Notes under the pieces: generated by a model
Databases searched by the model: none
Seen by the model: the letters and a program-made list of their open reading frames with translations, nothing else
What the model was told of the DNA's origin: nothing
Assembly: GCA_946902985.2 (NCBI GenBank)
Contig: CAMPQE020000052.1
Span: forward strand, 1 to 64,000
DNA from: Meconema thalassinum
Taxonomy: Eukaryota; Arthropoda; Insecta; Orthoptera; Tettigoniidae
Reading direction: 5' to 3'
DNA: 64,000 nt
Part shown: one piece after another, positions 1 to 12,887 of the stretch
Layout of the letters: each line of letters starts with the position of its first letter
Position numbering within the stretch: position 1 is the stretch's first letter
Translations under genes and position numbers: made by a program

Positions 1-637
1 GATCCTTGACGGTATTAGAGGACAGAGCTGCAAAGTGGGAGATGGTGAGGAACCTTGACGGTATTAGAGGGCAGAGCTGCACAGTGGGAGATGGTGAGGA
101 ACCTTGACGGTATTAGAGGGCAGAGCTGCAAAGTGGGAGATGGTGAGGAACCTTGACGGAATTAGAGGGCAGAGCTGCACAGTGGGAGATGGTGAGGATC
201 CTTGACGGTATTAGAGGGCAGAGCTGCACAGTGGGAGATGGTGAGGAACCTTGACGGTATTAGAGGGCAGAGCTGCAAAGTGGGAGATGGTGAGGATCCT
301 TGACGGTATTAGAGGGCAGAGCTGCACAGTGGGAGATGGTGAGGAACCTTGACGGTATTAGAGGACAGAGCTGCAAAGTGGGAGATGGTGAGGATCCTTG
401 ACGGTATTAGAGGGCAGAGCTGCACAGTGGGAGATGGTGAGGAACCTTGACGGTATTAGAGGACAGAGCTGCAAAGTGGGAGATGGTGAGGAACCTTGAC
501 GGTATTAGAGGGCAGAGCTGCACAGTGGGAGATGGTGAGGAACCTTGACGGTATTAGAGGGCAGAGCTGCAAAGTGGGAGATGGTGAGGATCCTTGACGG
601 TATTAGAGGGCAGAGCTGCAAAGTGGGAGATGGTGTG
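1..637. repeat. Block with GACGGAATT landmark, copy 1
   Basis: This 13-unit stretch contains a rare T-to-A change giving GACGGAATT at 160. The same change sits at 9,078 (182 units away) and 18,339 (189 units further). The order of the three two-state variants in the 13 units here matches units 8,919-9,555 unit for unit. The match breaks down after 637, where this copy has a TAA-type unit (T3, A22, A33) and the second copy does not. It is a piece of a larger duplication cut by the window start. Confidence 0.85.
50..98 (+). repeat. Reference monomer of the satellite (A3/G22/C33 type)
   Basis: This unit represents the common form. Numbered from its first G, positions 3, 22 and 33 are A, G and C. 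It has one CpG (positions 10-11, in TGACGGT), one AGCT (26-29), an inverted repeat GCAG-AG-CTGC (22-31), the dyad CACAGTG (31-37) and, across the junction with the previous unit, AGG-AA-CCT (48 to 6). With T at position 3 the junction becomes the perfect palindrome AGGATCCT, containing a BamHI site. With A at 22 or at 33 the inverted repeat or the CACAGTG dyad is broken. I see no shorter internal repeat, so 49 bp looks like the basic unit. Confidence 0.95.
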
Positions 638-3600
638 GATCCTTGACGGTATTAGAGGACAGAGCTGCAAAGTGGGAGATGGTGAGGAACCTTGACGGTA
701 TTAGAGGACAGAGCTGCACAGTGGGAGATGGTGAGGAACCTTGACGGTATTAGAGGGCAGAGCTGCACAGTGGGAGATGGTGAGGAACCTTGACGGTATT
801 AGAGGGCAGAGCTGCACAGTGGGAGATGGTGAGGAACCTTGACGGTATTAGAGGGCAGAGCTGCAAAGTGGGAGATGGTGAGGATCCTTGACGGTATTAG
901 AGGGCAGAGCTGCAAAGTGGGAGATGGTGAGGAACCTTGACGGTATTAGAGGGCAGAGCTGCAAAGTGGGAGATGGTGAGGAACCTTGACGGTATTAGAG
1001 GGCAGAGCTGCAAAGTGGGAGATGGTGAGGAACCTTGACGGTATTAGAGGGCAGAGCTGCACAGTGGGAGATGGTGAGGAACCTTGACGGTATTAGAGGA
1101 CAGAGCTGCAAAGTGGGAGATGGTGAGGAACCTTGACGGTATTAGAGGGCAGAGCTGCACAGTGGGAGATGGTGAGGAACCTTGACGGTATTAGAGGGCA
1201 GAGCTGCACAGTGGGAGATGGTGAGGAACCTTGACGGTATTAGAGGGCAGAGCTGCACAGTGGGAGATGGTGAGGAACCTTGACGGTATTAGAGGGCAGA
1301 GCTGCACAGTGGGAGATGGTGAGGAACCTTGACGGTATTAGAGGGCAGAGCTGCACAGTGGGAGATGGTGAGGATCCTTGACGGTATTAGAGGATCGAGC
1401 TGCACAGTGGGAGATGGTGAGGATCCTTGACGGTATTAGAGGGCAGAGCTGCACAGTGGGAGATGGTGAGGATCCTTGACGGTATTAGAGGGCAGAGCTG
1501 CAAAGTGGGAGATGGTGAGGAACCTTGACGGTATTAGAGGGCAGAGCTGCACAGTGGGAGATGGTGAGGAACCTTGACGGTATTAGAGGGCAGAGCTGCA
1601 CAGTGGGAGATGGTGAGGATCCTTGACGGTATTAGAGGGCAGAGCTGCACAGTGGGAGATGGTGAGTAACCTTGACGGTATTAGAGGACAGAGCTGCACA
1701 GTGGGAGATGGTGAGGATCCTTGACGGTATTAGAGGGCAGAGCTGCACAGTGGGGGATGGTGAGGAACCTTGACGGTATTAGAGGGCAGAACTGCACAGT
1801 GGGAGATGGTGAGGATCCTTGACGGTATTAGAGGGCAGAGCTGCACAGTGGGAGATGGTGAGGAACCTTGACGGTATTAGAGGGCAGAGCTGCACAGTGG
1901 GAGATGGTGAGGATCCTTGACGGTATTAGAGGGCAGAGCTGCACAGTGGGAGATGGTGAGGAACCTTGACGGTATTAGAGGGCAGAGCTGCACAGTGGGA
2001 GATGGTGAGGAACCTTGACGGTATTAGAGGGCAGAGCTGCAAAGTGGGAGATGGTGAGGATCCTTGACGGTATTAGAGGGCAGAGCTGCACAGTGGGAGA
2101 TGGTGAGGAACCTTGACGGTATTAGAGGGCAGAGCTGCACAGTGGGAGATGGTGAGGAACCTTGACGGTATTAGAGGGCAGAGCTGCACAGTGGGAGATG
2201 GTGAGGATCCTTGACGGTATTAGAGGGCAGAGCTGCAAAGTGGGAGATGGTGAGGATCCTTGACGGTATTAGAGGGCAGAGCTGCAAAGTGGGAGATGGT
2301 GAGGAACCTTGACGGTATTAGAGGGCAGAGCTGCACAGTGGGAGATGGTGAGGATCCTTGACGGTATTAGAGGGCAGAGCTGCACAGTGGGGGATGGTGA
2401 GGAACCTTGACGGTATTAGAGGACAGAGCTGCACAGTGGGAGATGGTGAGGAACCTTGACGGTATTAGAGGGCAAAGCTGCAAAGTGGGAGATGGTGAGG
2501 AACCTTGACGGTATTAGAGGGCAGAGCTGCACAGTGGGAGATGGTGAGGAACCTTGACGGTATTAAAGGGCAGAGCTGCACAGTGGGAGATGGTGAGGAT
2601 CCTTGACGGTATTAGAGGGCAGAGCTGCACAGTGGGAGATGGTGAGGATCCTTGACGGTATTAGAGGGCAGAGCTGCACAGTGGGAGATGGTGAGGAACC
2701 TTGACGGTATTAGAGGGCAGAACTGCAAAGTGGGAGATGGTGAGGATCCTTGACGGTATTAGAGGGCAGAGCTGCACAGTGGGAGACGGTGAGGAACCTT
2801 GACGGTATTAGAGGGCAGAGCTGCAAAGTGGGAGATGGTGAGGATCCTTGACGGTATTAGAGGGCAGAGCTGCAAAGTGGGAGATGGTGAGGAACCTTGA
2901 CGGTATTAGAGGGCAGAGCTGCACAGTGGGAGATGGTGAGGAACCTTGACGGTATTAGAGGGCAGAGCTGCAAATTGGGAGATGGTGAGGATCCTTGACG
3001 GTATTAGAGGGCAGAGCTGCAAAGTGGGAGATGGTGAGGAACCTTGACGGTATTAGAGGGCAGAGCTGCACAGTGGGAGATGGTGAGGAACCTTGACGGT
3101 ATTAGAGGGCAGAGCTGCACAGTGGGAGATGGTGAGGAACCTTGACGGTATTAGAGGGCAGAGCTGCACAGTGGGAGATGGTGAGGAACCTTGACGGTAT
3201 TAGAGGGCAGAGCTGCAAAGTGGGAGATGGTGAGGAACCTTGACGGTATTAGAGGGCAGAGCTGCAAAGTGGGAGATGGTGAGGAACCTTGACGGTATTA
3301 GAGGGCAGAGCTGCAAAGTGGGAGATGGTGAGGAACCTTGACGGTATTAGAGGGCAGAGCTGCACAGTGGGAGATGGTGAGGAACCTTGACGGTATTAGA
3401 GGGCAGAGCTGCACAGTGGGAGATGGTGAGGAACCTTGACGGTATTAGAGGGCAGAGCTGCAAAGTGGGAGATGGTGAGGAACCTTGACGGTATTAGAGG
3501 GCAGAGCTGCAAAGTGGGAGATGGTGAGGAACCTTGACGGTATTAGAGGGCAGAGCTGCAAAGTGGGAGATGGTGAGGATCCTTGACGGTATTAGAGGGC

Positions 3601-4949
3601 AGAGCTGCAAAGTGGGAGATGGTGAGGAACCTTGACGGTATTAGAGGGCAGAGCTGCAAAGTGGGAGATGGTGAGGAACCTTGACGGTATTAGAGGGCAG
3701 AGCTGCAAAGTGGGAGATGGTGAGGAACCTTGACGGTATTAGAGGGCAGAGCTGCACAGTGGGTGATGGTGAGGAACCTTGACGGTATTAGAGGGCAGAG
3801 CTGCAAAGTGGGAGATGGTGAGGATCCTTGACGGTATTAGAGGACAGAGCTGCACAGTGGGAGATGGTGAGGAACCTTGACGGTATTAGAGGGCAGAGCT
3901 GCACAGTGGGAGATTGTGAGGAACCTTGACGGTATTAGAGGGCAGAGCTGCACAGTGGGAGATGGTGAGGATCCTTGACGGTATTAGAGGGCAGAGCTGC
4001 AAAGTGGGAGATGGTGAGGATCCTTGACGGTATTAGAGGGCAGAGCTGCACAGTGGGAGATGGTGAGGAACCTTGACGGTATTAGAGGGCAGAGCTGCAA
4101 AGTGGGAGATGGTGAGGAACCTTGACGGTATTAGAGGGCAGAGCTGCACAGTGGGAGATGGTGAGGAACCTTGACGGTATTAGAGGGCAGAGCTGCACAG
4201 TGGGAGATGGTGAGGAACCTTGACGGTATTAGAGGGCAGAGCTGCAAAGTGGGAGATGGTGAGGAACCTTGACGGTATTAGAGGGCAGAGCTGCACAGTG
4301 GGAGATGGTGAGGATCCTTGACGGTATTAGAGGGCAGAGCAGCACAGTGGGAGATGGTGAGGAACCTTGACTGTATTAGAGGGCAGAGCTGCACAGTGGG
4401 AGATGGTGAGGAACCTTGACGGTATTAGAGGGCAGAGCTGCAAAGTGGGAGATGGTGAGGAACCTTGACGGTATTAGAGGGCAGAGCTGCAAAGTGGGAG
4501 ATGGTGAGGATCCTTGACGGTATTAAAGGGCAGAGCTGCACAGTGGGAGATGGTGAGGAACCTTGACGGTATTAGAGGGCAGAGCTGCACAGTGGGAGAT
4601 GGTGAGGATCCTTGACGGTATTAGAGGGCAGAGCTGCAAAGTGGGAGATGGTGAGGAACCTTGACGGTATTAGAGGGCAGAGCTGCACAGTGGGAGATGG
4701 TGAGGATCCTTGACGGTATTAGAGGGCAGAGCTGCAAAGTGGGAGAAGGTGAGGAACCTTGACGGTATTAGAGGACAGAGCTGCACAGTGGGAGATGGTG
4801 AGGAACCTTGACGGTATTAGAGGGCAGAGCTGCAAAGTGGGAGATGGTGAGGAACCTTGACGGTATTAGAGGGCAGAGCTGCACAGTGGGAGATGGTGAG
4901 GAACCTTGACGGTATTAGAGGACAGAGCTGCACAGTGGGAGATGGTGAG

Positions 4950-7900
4950 GAACCTTGACGGTATTAGAGGGCAGAGCTGCAAAGTGGGAGATGGTGAGGA
5001 ACCTTGACGGTATTAGAGGGCAGAGCTGCAAAGTGGGAGATGGTGAGGAACCTTGACGGTATTAGAGGGCAGAGCTGCAAAGTGGGAGATGGTGAGGAAC
5101 CTTGACGGTATTAGAGGGCAGAGCTGCACAGTGGGAGATGGTGAGGAACCTTGACGGTATTAGAGGGCAGAGCTGCACAGTGGGAGATGGTGAGGATCCT
5201 TGACGGTATTAGAGGGCAGAGCTGCAAAGTGGGAGATGGTGAGGATCCTTGACGGTATTAGAGGGCAGAGCTGCAAAGTGGGAGATGGTGAGGATCCTTG
5301 ACGGTATTAGAGGGCAGAGCTGCAAAGTGGGAGATGGTGAGGATCCTTGACGGTATTAGAGGACAGAGCTGCACAGTGGGAGATGGTGAGGATCCTTGAC
5401 GGTATTAGAGGGCAGAGCTGCACAGTGGGAGATGGTGAGGATCCTTGACGGTATTAGAGGGCAGAGCTGCACAGTGGGAGATGGTGAGGATCCTTGACGG
5501 TATTAGAGGACAGATCTGCAAAGTGGGAGATGGTGAGGATCCTTGACGGTATTAGAGGGCAGAGCTGCAAAGTGGGAGATGGTGAGGAACCTTGACGGTA
5601 TTAGAGGGCAGAGCTGCACAGTGGGAGATGGTGAGGATCCTTGACGGTATTAGAGGGCAGAGCTGCACAGTGGGAGATGGTGAGGAACCTTGACGGTATT
5701 AGAGGGCAGAGCTGCAAAGTGGGAGATGGTGAGGAACCTTGACGGTATTAGAGGGCAGAGCTGCACAGTGGGAGATGGTGAGGATCCTTGACGGTATTAG
5801 AGGGCAGAGCTGCAAAGTGGGAGATGGTGAGGAACCTTGACGGTATTAGAGGGCAGAGCTGCAAAGTGGGAGTTGGTGAGGAACCTTGACGGTATTAGAG
5901 GGCAGAGCTGCAAAGTGGGAGATGGTGAGGAACCTTGACGGTATTAGAGGGCAGAGCTGCAAAGTGGGAGATGGTGATGAACCTTGACGGTATTAGAGGG
6001 CAGAGCTGCACAGTGGGAGATGGTGAGGATCCTTGACGGTATTAGAGGGCAGAGCTGCACAGTGGGAGATGGTGAGTAACCTTGACGGTATTAGAGGGCA
6101 GAGCTGCAAAGTGGGAGATGGTGAGGAACCTTGACGGTATTAGAGGGCAGAGCTGCACAGTGGGAGATGGTGAGGAACCTTGACGGTATTAGAGGGCAGA
6201 GCTGCAAAGTGGGAGATGGTGAGGATCCTTGACGGTATTAGAGGGCAGAGCTGCAAAGTGGGAGATGGTGAGGATCCTTGACGGTATTAGAGGGCAGAGC
6301 TGCACAGTGGGAGATGGTGAGGATCCTTGACGGTATTAGAGGGCAGAGCTGCACAGTGGGAGATGGTGAGGATCCTTGACGGTATAAGAGGGCAGAGCTG
6401 CACAGTGGGAGATGGTGAGGAACCTTGTCGGTATTAGAGGGCAGAGCTGCACAGTGGGAGATGGTGAGGAACCTTGACGGTATTAGAGGGCAGAGCTGCA
6501 CAGTGGGAGATGGTGAGGAACCTTGACGGTATTAGAGGGCAGAGCTGCACAGTGGGAGATGGTGAGGAACCTTGACGGTATTAGAGGGCAGAGCTGCACA
6601 GTGGGAGATGGTGAGGAACCTTGACGGTATTAGAGGGCAGAGCTGCAAAGTGGGAGATGGTGAGGAACCTTGACGGTATTAGAGGGCAGAGCTGCACAGT
6701 GGGAGATGGTGAGGAACCTTGACGGTATTAGAGGGCAGAGCTGCAAAGTGGGAGATGGTGAGGAACCTTGACGGTATTAGAGGGCAGAGCTGCACAGTGG
6801 GAGATGGTGAGGATCCTTGACGGTATTAGAGGACAGAGCTGCACAGTGGGAGATGGTGAGGAACCTTGACGGTATTAGAGGACAGAGCTGCACAGTGGGA
6901 GATGGTGAGGAACCTTGACGGTATTAGAGGGCAGAGCTGCACAGTGGGAGATGGTGAGGAACCTTGACGGTATTAGAGGACAGAGCTGCAAAGTGGGAGA
7001 TGGTGAGGATCCTTGACGGTATTAGAGGGCAGAGCTGCAAAGTGGGAGATGGTGAGGAACCTTGACGGTATTAGAGGGCAGAGCTGCAAAGTGAGAGATG
7101 GTGAGGAACCTTGACGGTATTAGAGGGCAGAGCTGCACAGTGGGAGATGGTGAGGAACCTTGACGGTATTAGAGGGCAGAGCTGCAAAGTGGGAGATGGT
7201 GAGGATCCTTGACGGTATTAGAGGGCAGAGCTGCAAAGTGGGAGATGGTGAGGAACCTTGACGGTATTAGAGGGCAGAACTGCACAGTGGGAGATGGTGA
7301 GGATCCTTGACGGTATTAGAGGGCAGAGCTGCACAGTGGGAGATGGTGAGGATCCTTGACGGTATTAGAGGGCAGAGCTGCAAAGTGGGAGATGGTGAGG
7401 ATCCTTGACGGTATTAGAGGGCAGAGCTGCAAAGTGGGAGATGGTGAGGAACCTTGACGGTATTAGAGGACAGAGCTGCACAGTGGGAGATGGTGAGGAT
7501 CCTTGACGGTATTAGAGGGCAGAGCTGCAAAGTGGGAGATGGTGAGGATCCTTGACGGTATTAGAGGGCAGAGCTGCAAAGTGGGAGATGGTGAGGAACC
7601 TTGACGGTATTAGAGGACAGAGCTGCACAGTGGGAGATGGTGAGGAACCTTGACGGTATTAGAGGGCAGAGCTGCACAGTGGGAGATGGTGAGGATCCTT
7701 GACGGTATTAGAGGGCAGAGCTGCACAGTGGGAGATGGTGAGGATCCTTGACGGTATTAGAGGGCAGAGCTGCACAGTGGGAGATGGTGAGGAACCTTGA
7801 CGGTATTAGAGGGCAGAGCTGCACAGTGGGAGATGGTGAGGAACCTTGGCGGTATTAGAGGGCAGAGCTGCACAGTGGGAGATGGTGAGGATCCTTGACG

Positions 7901-9408
7901 GTATTAGAGGGCAGAGCTGCACAGTGGGAGATGGTGAGGATCCTTGACGGTATTAGAGGGCAGAGCTGCACAGTGGGAGATGGTGAGGAACCTTGACGGT
8001 ATTAGAGGGCAGAGCTGCAAAGTGGGAGATGGTGAGGATCCTTGACGGTATTAGAGGGCAGAGCTGCAAAGTGGGAGATGGTGAGGAACCTTGACGGTAT
8101 TAGAGGGCAGAGCTGCAAAGTGGGAGATGGTGAGGAACCTTGACGGTATTAGAGGGCAGAGCTACACAGTGGGAGATGGTGAGGAACCTTGACGGTATTA
8201 GAGGGCAGAGCTGCACAGTGGGAGATGGTGAGGAACCTTGACGGTATTAGAGGGCAGAGCTGCAAAGTGGGAGATGGTGAGGAACCTTGACGGTATTAGA
8301 GGGCAGAGCTGCACAGTGGGAGATGGTGAGGAACCTTGACGGTATTAGAGGACAGAGCTGCAAAGTGGGAGATGGTGAGGATCCTTGACGGTATTAAAGG
8401 GCAGAGCTGCACAGTGGGAGATGGTGACGAACCTTGACGGTATTAGAGGGCAGAGCTGCACAGTGGGAGATGGTGAGGAACCTTGACGGTATTAGAGGGC
8501 AGAGCTGCAAAGTGGGAGATGGTGAGGAACCTTGACGGTATTAGAGGGCAGAGCTGCACAGTGGGAGATGGTGAGGATCCTTGACGGTATTAGAGGGCAG
8601 AGCTGCAAAGTGGGAGATGGTGAGGAACCTTGACGGTATTAGAGGGCAGAGCTGCACAGTGGGAGATGGTGAGGAACCTTGACGGTATTAGAGGGCAGAG
8701 CTGCACAGTGGGAGATGGTGAGGAACCTTGACGGTATTAGAGGACAGAGCTGCAAAGTGGGAGATGGTGAGGATCCTTGACGGTATTAGAGGGCAGAGCT
8801 GCACAGTGGGAGATGGTGAGGATCCTTGACGGTATTAGAGGGCAGAGCTGCACAGTGGGAGATGGTGAGGATCCTTGACGGTATTAGAGGGCAGAGCTGC
8901 ACAGTGGGAGATGGTGAGGATCCTTGACGGTATTAGAGGACAGAGCTGCAAAGTGGGAGATGGTGAGGAACCTTGACGGTATTAGAGGGCAGAGCTGCAC
9001 AGTGGGAGATGGTGAGGAACCTTGACGGTATTAGAGGGCAGAGCTGCAAAGTGGGAGATGGTGAGGAACCTTGACGGAATTAGAGGGCAGAGCTGCACAG
9101 TGGGAGATGGTGAGGATCCTTGACGGTATTAGAGGGCAGAGCTGCACAGTGGGAGATGGTGAGGAACCTTGACGGTATTAGAGGGCAGAGCTGCAAAGTG
9201 GGAGATGGTGAGGATCCTTGACGGTATTAGAGGGCAGAGCTGCACAGTGGGAGATGGTGAGGAACCTTGACGGTATTAGAGGACAGAGCTGCAAAGTGGG
9301 AGATGGTGAGGATCCTTGACGGTATTAGAGGGCAGAGCTGCACAGTGGGAGATGGTGAGGAACCTTGACGGTATTAGAGGACAGAGCTGCAACGTGGGAG
9401 ATGGTGAG
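4950..9408. repeat. 189-unit-spaced duplication, left copy
   Basis: Rare variants here recur 9,261 bp (189 units) downstream: GACAGATCTGC (5,511 to 14,772), GGTGACGAACC (8,428 to 17,689) and GACGGAATT (9,078 to 18,339). Near the left edge the order of unit types from about 4,950 matches that from 14,211. Private changes in this copy include CTTGGCGG (about 7,848), GTGAGAGATGG (about 7,094) and GCTACACAG (about 8,164), which are absent from the right copy, so both copies have mutated since they split. Confidence 0.8.
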
Positions 9409-9555
9409 GAACCTTGACGGTATTAGAGGGCAGAGCTGCACAGTGGGAGATGGTGAGGAACCTTGACGGTATTAGAGGGCAGAGCTGCAAAGTGGGAGAT
9501 GGTGAGGATCCTTGACGGTATTAGAGGGCAGAGCTGCAAAGTGGGGGATGGTGAG
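8919..9555. repeat. Block with GACGGAATT landmark, copy 2
   Basis: This 13-unit stretch carries GACGGAATT at 9,078 and the same order of position 3/22/33 variants as 1-637. It has a private substitution near 9,393 (GCAACGTGGG for GCAAAGTGGG). Its right end runs into the 69-unit tandem duplication that begins at 9,507. Confidence 0.85.
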
Positions 9556-12500
9556 GATCCTTGACGGTATTAGAGGGCAGAGCTGCAAAGTGGGAGATGG
9601 TGAGGAACCTTGACGGTATTAGAGGGCAGAGCTGCAAAGTGGGAGATGGTGAGGATCCTTGACGGTATTAGAGGGCAGAGCTGCACAGTGGGAGATGGTG
9701 AGGAACCTTGACGGTATTAGAGGGCAGAGCTGCACAGTGGGAGATGGTGAGGATCCTTGACGGTATTAGAGGACAGAGCTGCACAGTGGGAGATGGTGAG
9801 GAACCTTGACGGTATTAGAGGGCAGAGCTGCAAAGTGGGAGATGGTGAGGAACCTTGACGGTATTAGAGGGCAGAGCTGCACAGTGGGAGATGGTGAGGA
9901 ACCTTGACGGTATTAGAGGGCAGAGCTGCAAAGTGGGAGATGGTAAGGAACCTTGACGGTATTAGAGGACAGAGCTGCACAGTGGGAGATGGTGAGGATC
10001 CTTGACGGTATTAGAGGGCAGAGCTGCAAAGTGGGAGATGGTGAGGAACCTTGACGGTATTAGAGGGCAGAGCTGCAAAGTGGGAGATGGTGAGGAACCT
10101 TGACGGTATTAGAGGGCAGAGCTGCAAAGTGGGAGATGGTGGGGAACCTTGACGGTATTAGAGGGCAGAGCTGCACAGTGGGAGATGGTGAGGAACCTTG
10201 ACGGTATTAGAGGGCAGAGCTGCACAGTGGGAGATGGTGAGGATCCTTGACGGTATTAGAGGGCAGAGCTGCAAAGTGGGAGATGGTGAGGATCCTTGAC
10301 GGTATTAGAGGGCAGAGCTGCACAGTGGGAGATGGTGAGGAACCTTGACGGTATTAGAGGGCAGAGCTGCAAAGTGGGAGATGGTGAGGAACCTTGACGG
10401 TATTAGAGGGCAGAGCTGCACAGTGGGAGATGGTGAGGAACCTTGACGGTATTAGAGGACAGAGCTGCACAGTGGGAGATGGTGAGGAACCTTGACGGTA
10501 TTAGAGGGCAGAGCTGCAAAGTGGGAGATGGTGAGGAACCTTGACGGTATTAGAGGACAGAGCTGCACAGTGGGAGATGGTGAGGAACCTTGACGGTATT
10601 AGAGGGCAGAGCTGCAAAGTGGGAGATGGTGAGGATCCTTGATGGTATTAGAGGACAGAGCCGCACAGTGGGAGATGGCGAGGAACCTTGACGGTATTAG
10701 AGGGCAGAGCCGCACAGTGGGAGAAGGCGAGGAACCTTGACGGTATTAGAGGACAGAGCTGCACAGTGGGAGACGGTGAGGATCCTTGACGGTATTAGAG
10801 GGCAGAGCTGCAAAGTGGGAGATGGTGAGGAACCTTGACGGTATTAGAGGGCAGAGCTGCAAAGTGGGAGATGGTGAGGAACCTTGACGGTATTAGAGGG
10901 CAGAGCTGCAAAGTGGGAGATGGTGAGGAACCTTGACGGTATTAGAGGGCAGAGCTGCAAAGTGGGAGATGGTGAGGAACCTTGACGGTATTAGAGGGCA
11001 GAGCTGCACAGTGGGAGATGGTGAGGAACCTTGACGGTATTAGAGGGCAGAGCTGCACAGTGGGAGATGGTGAGGATCCTTGACGGTATTAGAGGGCAGA
11101 GCTGCAAAGTGGGAGATGGTGAGGATCCTTGACGGTATTAGAGGGCAGAGCTGCAAAGTGGGAGATGGTGAGGATCCTTGACGGTATTAGAGGGCAGAGC
11201 TGCAAAGTGGGAGATGGTGAGGATCCTTGACGGTATTAGAGGACAGAGCTGCACAGTGGGAGATGGTGAGGATCCTTGACGGTATTAGAGGGCAGAGCTG
11301 CACAGTGGGAGATGGTTAGGATCCTTGACGGTATTAGAGGGCAGAGCTGCACAGTGGGAGATGGTGAGGATCCTTGACGGTATTAGAGGACAGATCTGCA
11401 AAGTGGGAGATGGTGAGGATCCTTGACGGTATTGGAGGGCAGAGCTGCAAAGTGGGAGATGGTGAGGAACCTTGACGGTATTAGAGGGCAGAGCTGCACA
11501 GTGGGAGATGGTGAGGATCCTTGACGGTATTAGAGGGCAGAGCTGCACAGTGGGAGATGGTGAGGAACCTTGACTGTATTAGAGGGCAGAGCTGCAAAGT
11601 GGGAGATGGTGAGGAACCTTGACGGTATTAGAGGGCAGAGCTGCACAGTGGGAGATGGTGAGGATCCTTGACGGTATTAGAGGGCAGAGCTGCAAAGTGG
11701 GAGATGGTGAGGAACCTTGACGGTATTAGAGGGCAGAGCTGCAAAGTGGGAGATGGTGAGGAACCTTGACGGTATTAGAGGGCAGAGCTGCAAAGTGGGA
11801 GATGGTGAGGAACCTTGACGGTATTAGAGGGCAGAGCTGCAAAGTGGGAGATGGTGAGGAACCTTGACGGTATTAGAGGGCAGAGCTGCACAGTGGGAGA
11901 TGGTGAGGATCCTTGACGGTATTAGAGGGCAGAGCTGCACAGTGGGAGATGGTGAGGAACCTTGACGGTATTAGAGGGCAGAGCTGCAAAGTGGGAGATG
12001 GTGAGGAACCTTGACGGTATTAGAGGGCAGAGCTGCACAGTGGGAGATGGTGAGGAACCTTGACGGTATTAGAGGGCAGAGCTGCAAAGTGGGAGATGGT
12101 GAGGATCCTTGACGGTATTAGAGGGCAGAGCTGCAAAGTGGGAGATGGTGAGGATCCTTGACGGTATTAGAGGGCAGAGCTGCACAGTGGGAGATGGTGA
12201 GGATCCTTGACGGTATTAGAGGGCAGAGCTGCACAGTGGGAGATGGTGAGGATCCTTGACGGTATTAGAGGGCAGAGCTGCACAGTGGGAGATGGTGAGG
12301 AACCTTGACGGTATTAGAGGGCAGAGCTGCACAGTGGGAGATGGTGAGGAACCTTGACGGTATTAGAGGGCAGAGCTGCACAGTGGGAGATGGTGAGGAA
12401 CCTTGACGGTATTAGAGGGCAGAGCTGCACAGTGGGAGATGGTGAGGAACCTTGACGGTATTAGAGGGCAGAGCTGCACAGTGGGAGATGGTGAGGAACC

Positions 12501-12887
12501 TTGACGGTATTAGAGGGCAGAGCTGCAAAGTGGGAGATGGTGAGGAACCTTGACGGTATTAGAGGGCAGAGCTGCACAGTGGGAGATGGTGAGGAACCTT
12601 GACGGTATTAGAGGGCAGAGCTGCAAAGTGGGAGATGGTGAGGAACCTTGACGGTATTAGAGGGCAGAGCTGCACAGTGGGAGATGGTGAGGATCCTTGA
12701 CGGTATTAGAGGACAGAGCTGCACAGTGGGAGATGGTGAGGAACCTTGACGGTATTAGAGGACAGAGCTGCACAGTGGGAGATGGTGAGGAACCTTGACG
12801 GTATTAGAGGGCAGAGCTGCACAGTGGGAGATGGTGAGGAACCTTGACGGTATTAGAGGGCAGAGCTGCAAAGTGGGAGATGGTGAG
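9507..12887. repeat. 69-unit (3,381-bp) direct tandem duplication, first copy
   Basis: Six rare landmarks recur at exactly +3,381 bp: GTGGGGGATGG (9,546), GGTAAGGAACC (9,945), GTGGGGAACC (10,142), the GCCGCAC/ATGGCGAG doublet (unit 10,634), GACAGATCTGC (11,391) and GACTGTATT (11,575). The second copy begins where the first ends, so this is a head-to-tail duplication of 69 monomers. Similarity weakens near 12,840, probably because of later conversion at the right edge. Confidence 0.88.
10634..10731. repeat. GCCGCAC/ATGGCGAG landmark doublet, copy 1
   Basis: Two adjacent monomers both carry GCCGCAC in place of GCTGCAC and ATGGCGAG in place of ATGGTGAG (or AAGGCGAG in the second unit here). The first unit has A at position 22 and the second has G. 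Each T-to-C change creates an extra CpG. In this copy and the next the usual GACGG is GATGG in the first unit, a CpG-to-TpG change. The same doublet occurs at 14,015, 22,443, 58,017 and 62,133. Confidence 0.9.

Noticed and set aside
1..5. Window start GATCC as a BamHI/Sau3A cloning junction
   Set aside because: GATCC is also the normal start of any T3-type unit, so it needs no cloning explanation.
6238..6501. 87-codon minus-strand open frame
   Set aside because: It is satellite DNA read in a rotating frame (49 is not divisible by 3, so the peptide repeats every 49 residues). A T-to-A change at 6,386 turns the recurring TAA into TTA and lets the frame run on. No start context, codon bias or unique sequence supports a gene.
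11285..11548. 87-codon minus-strand open frame
   Set aside because: Same artefact; an A-to-G change at 11,434 turns the minus-strand TAA into CAA. The peptide is the translated repeat.
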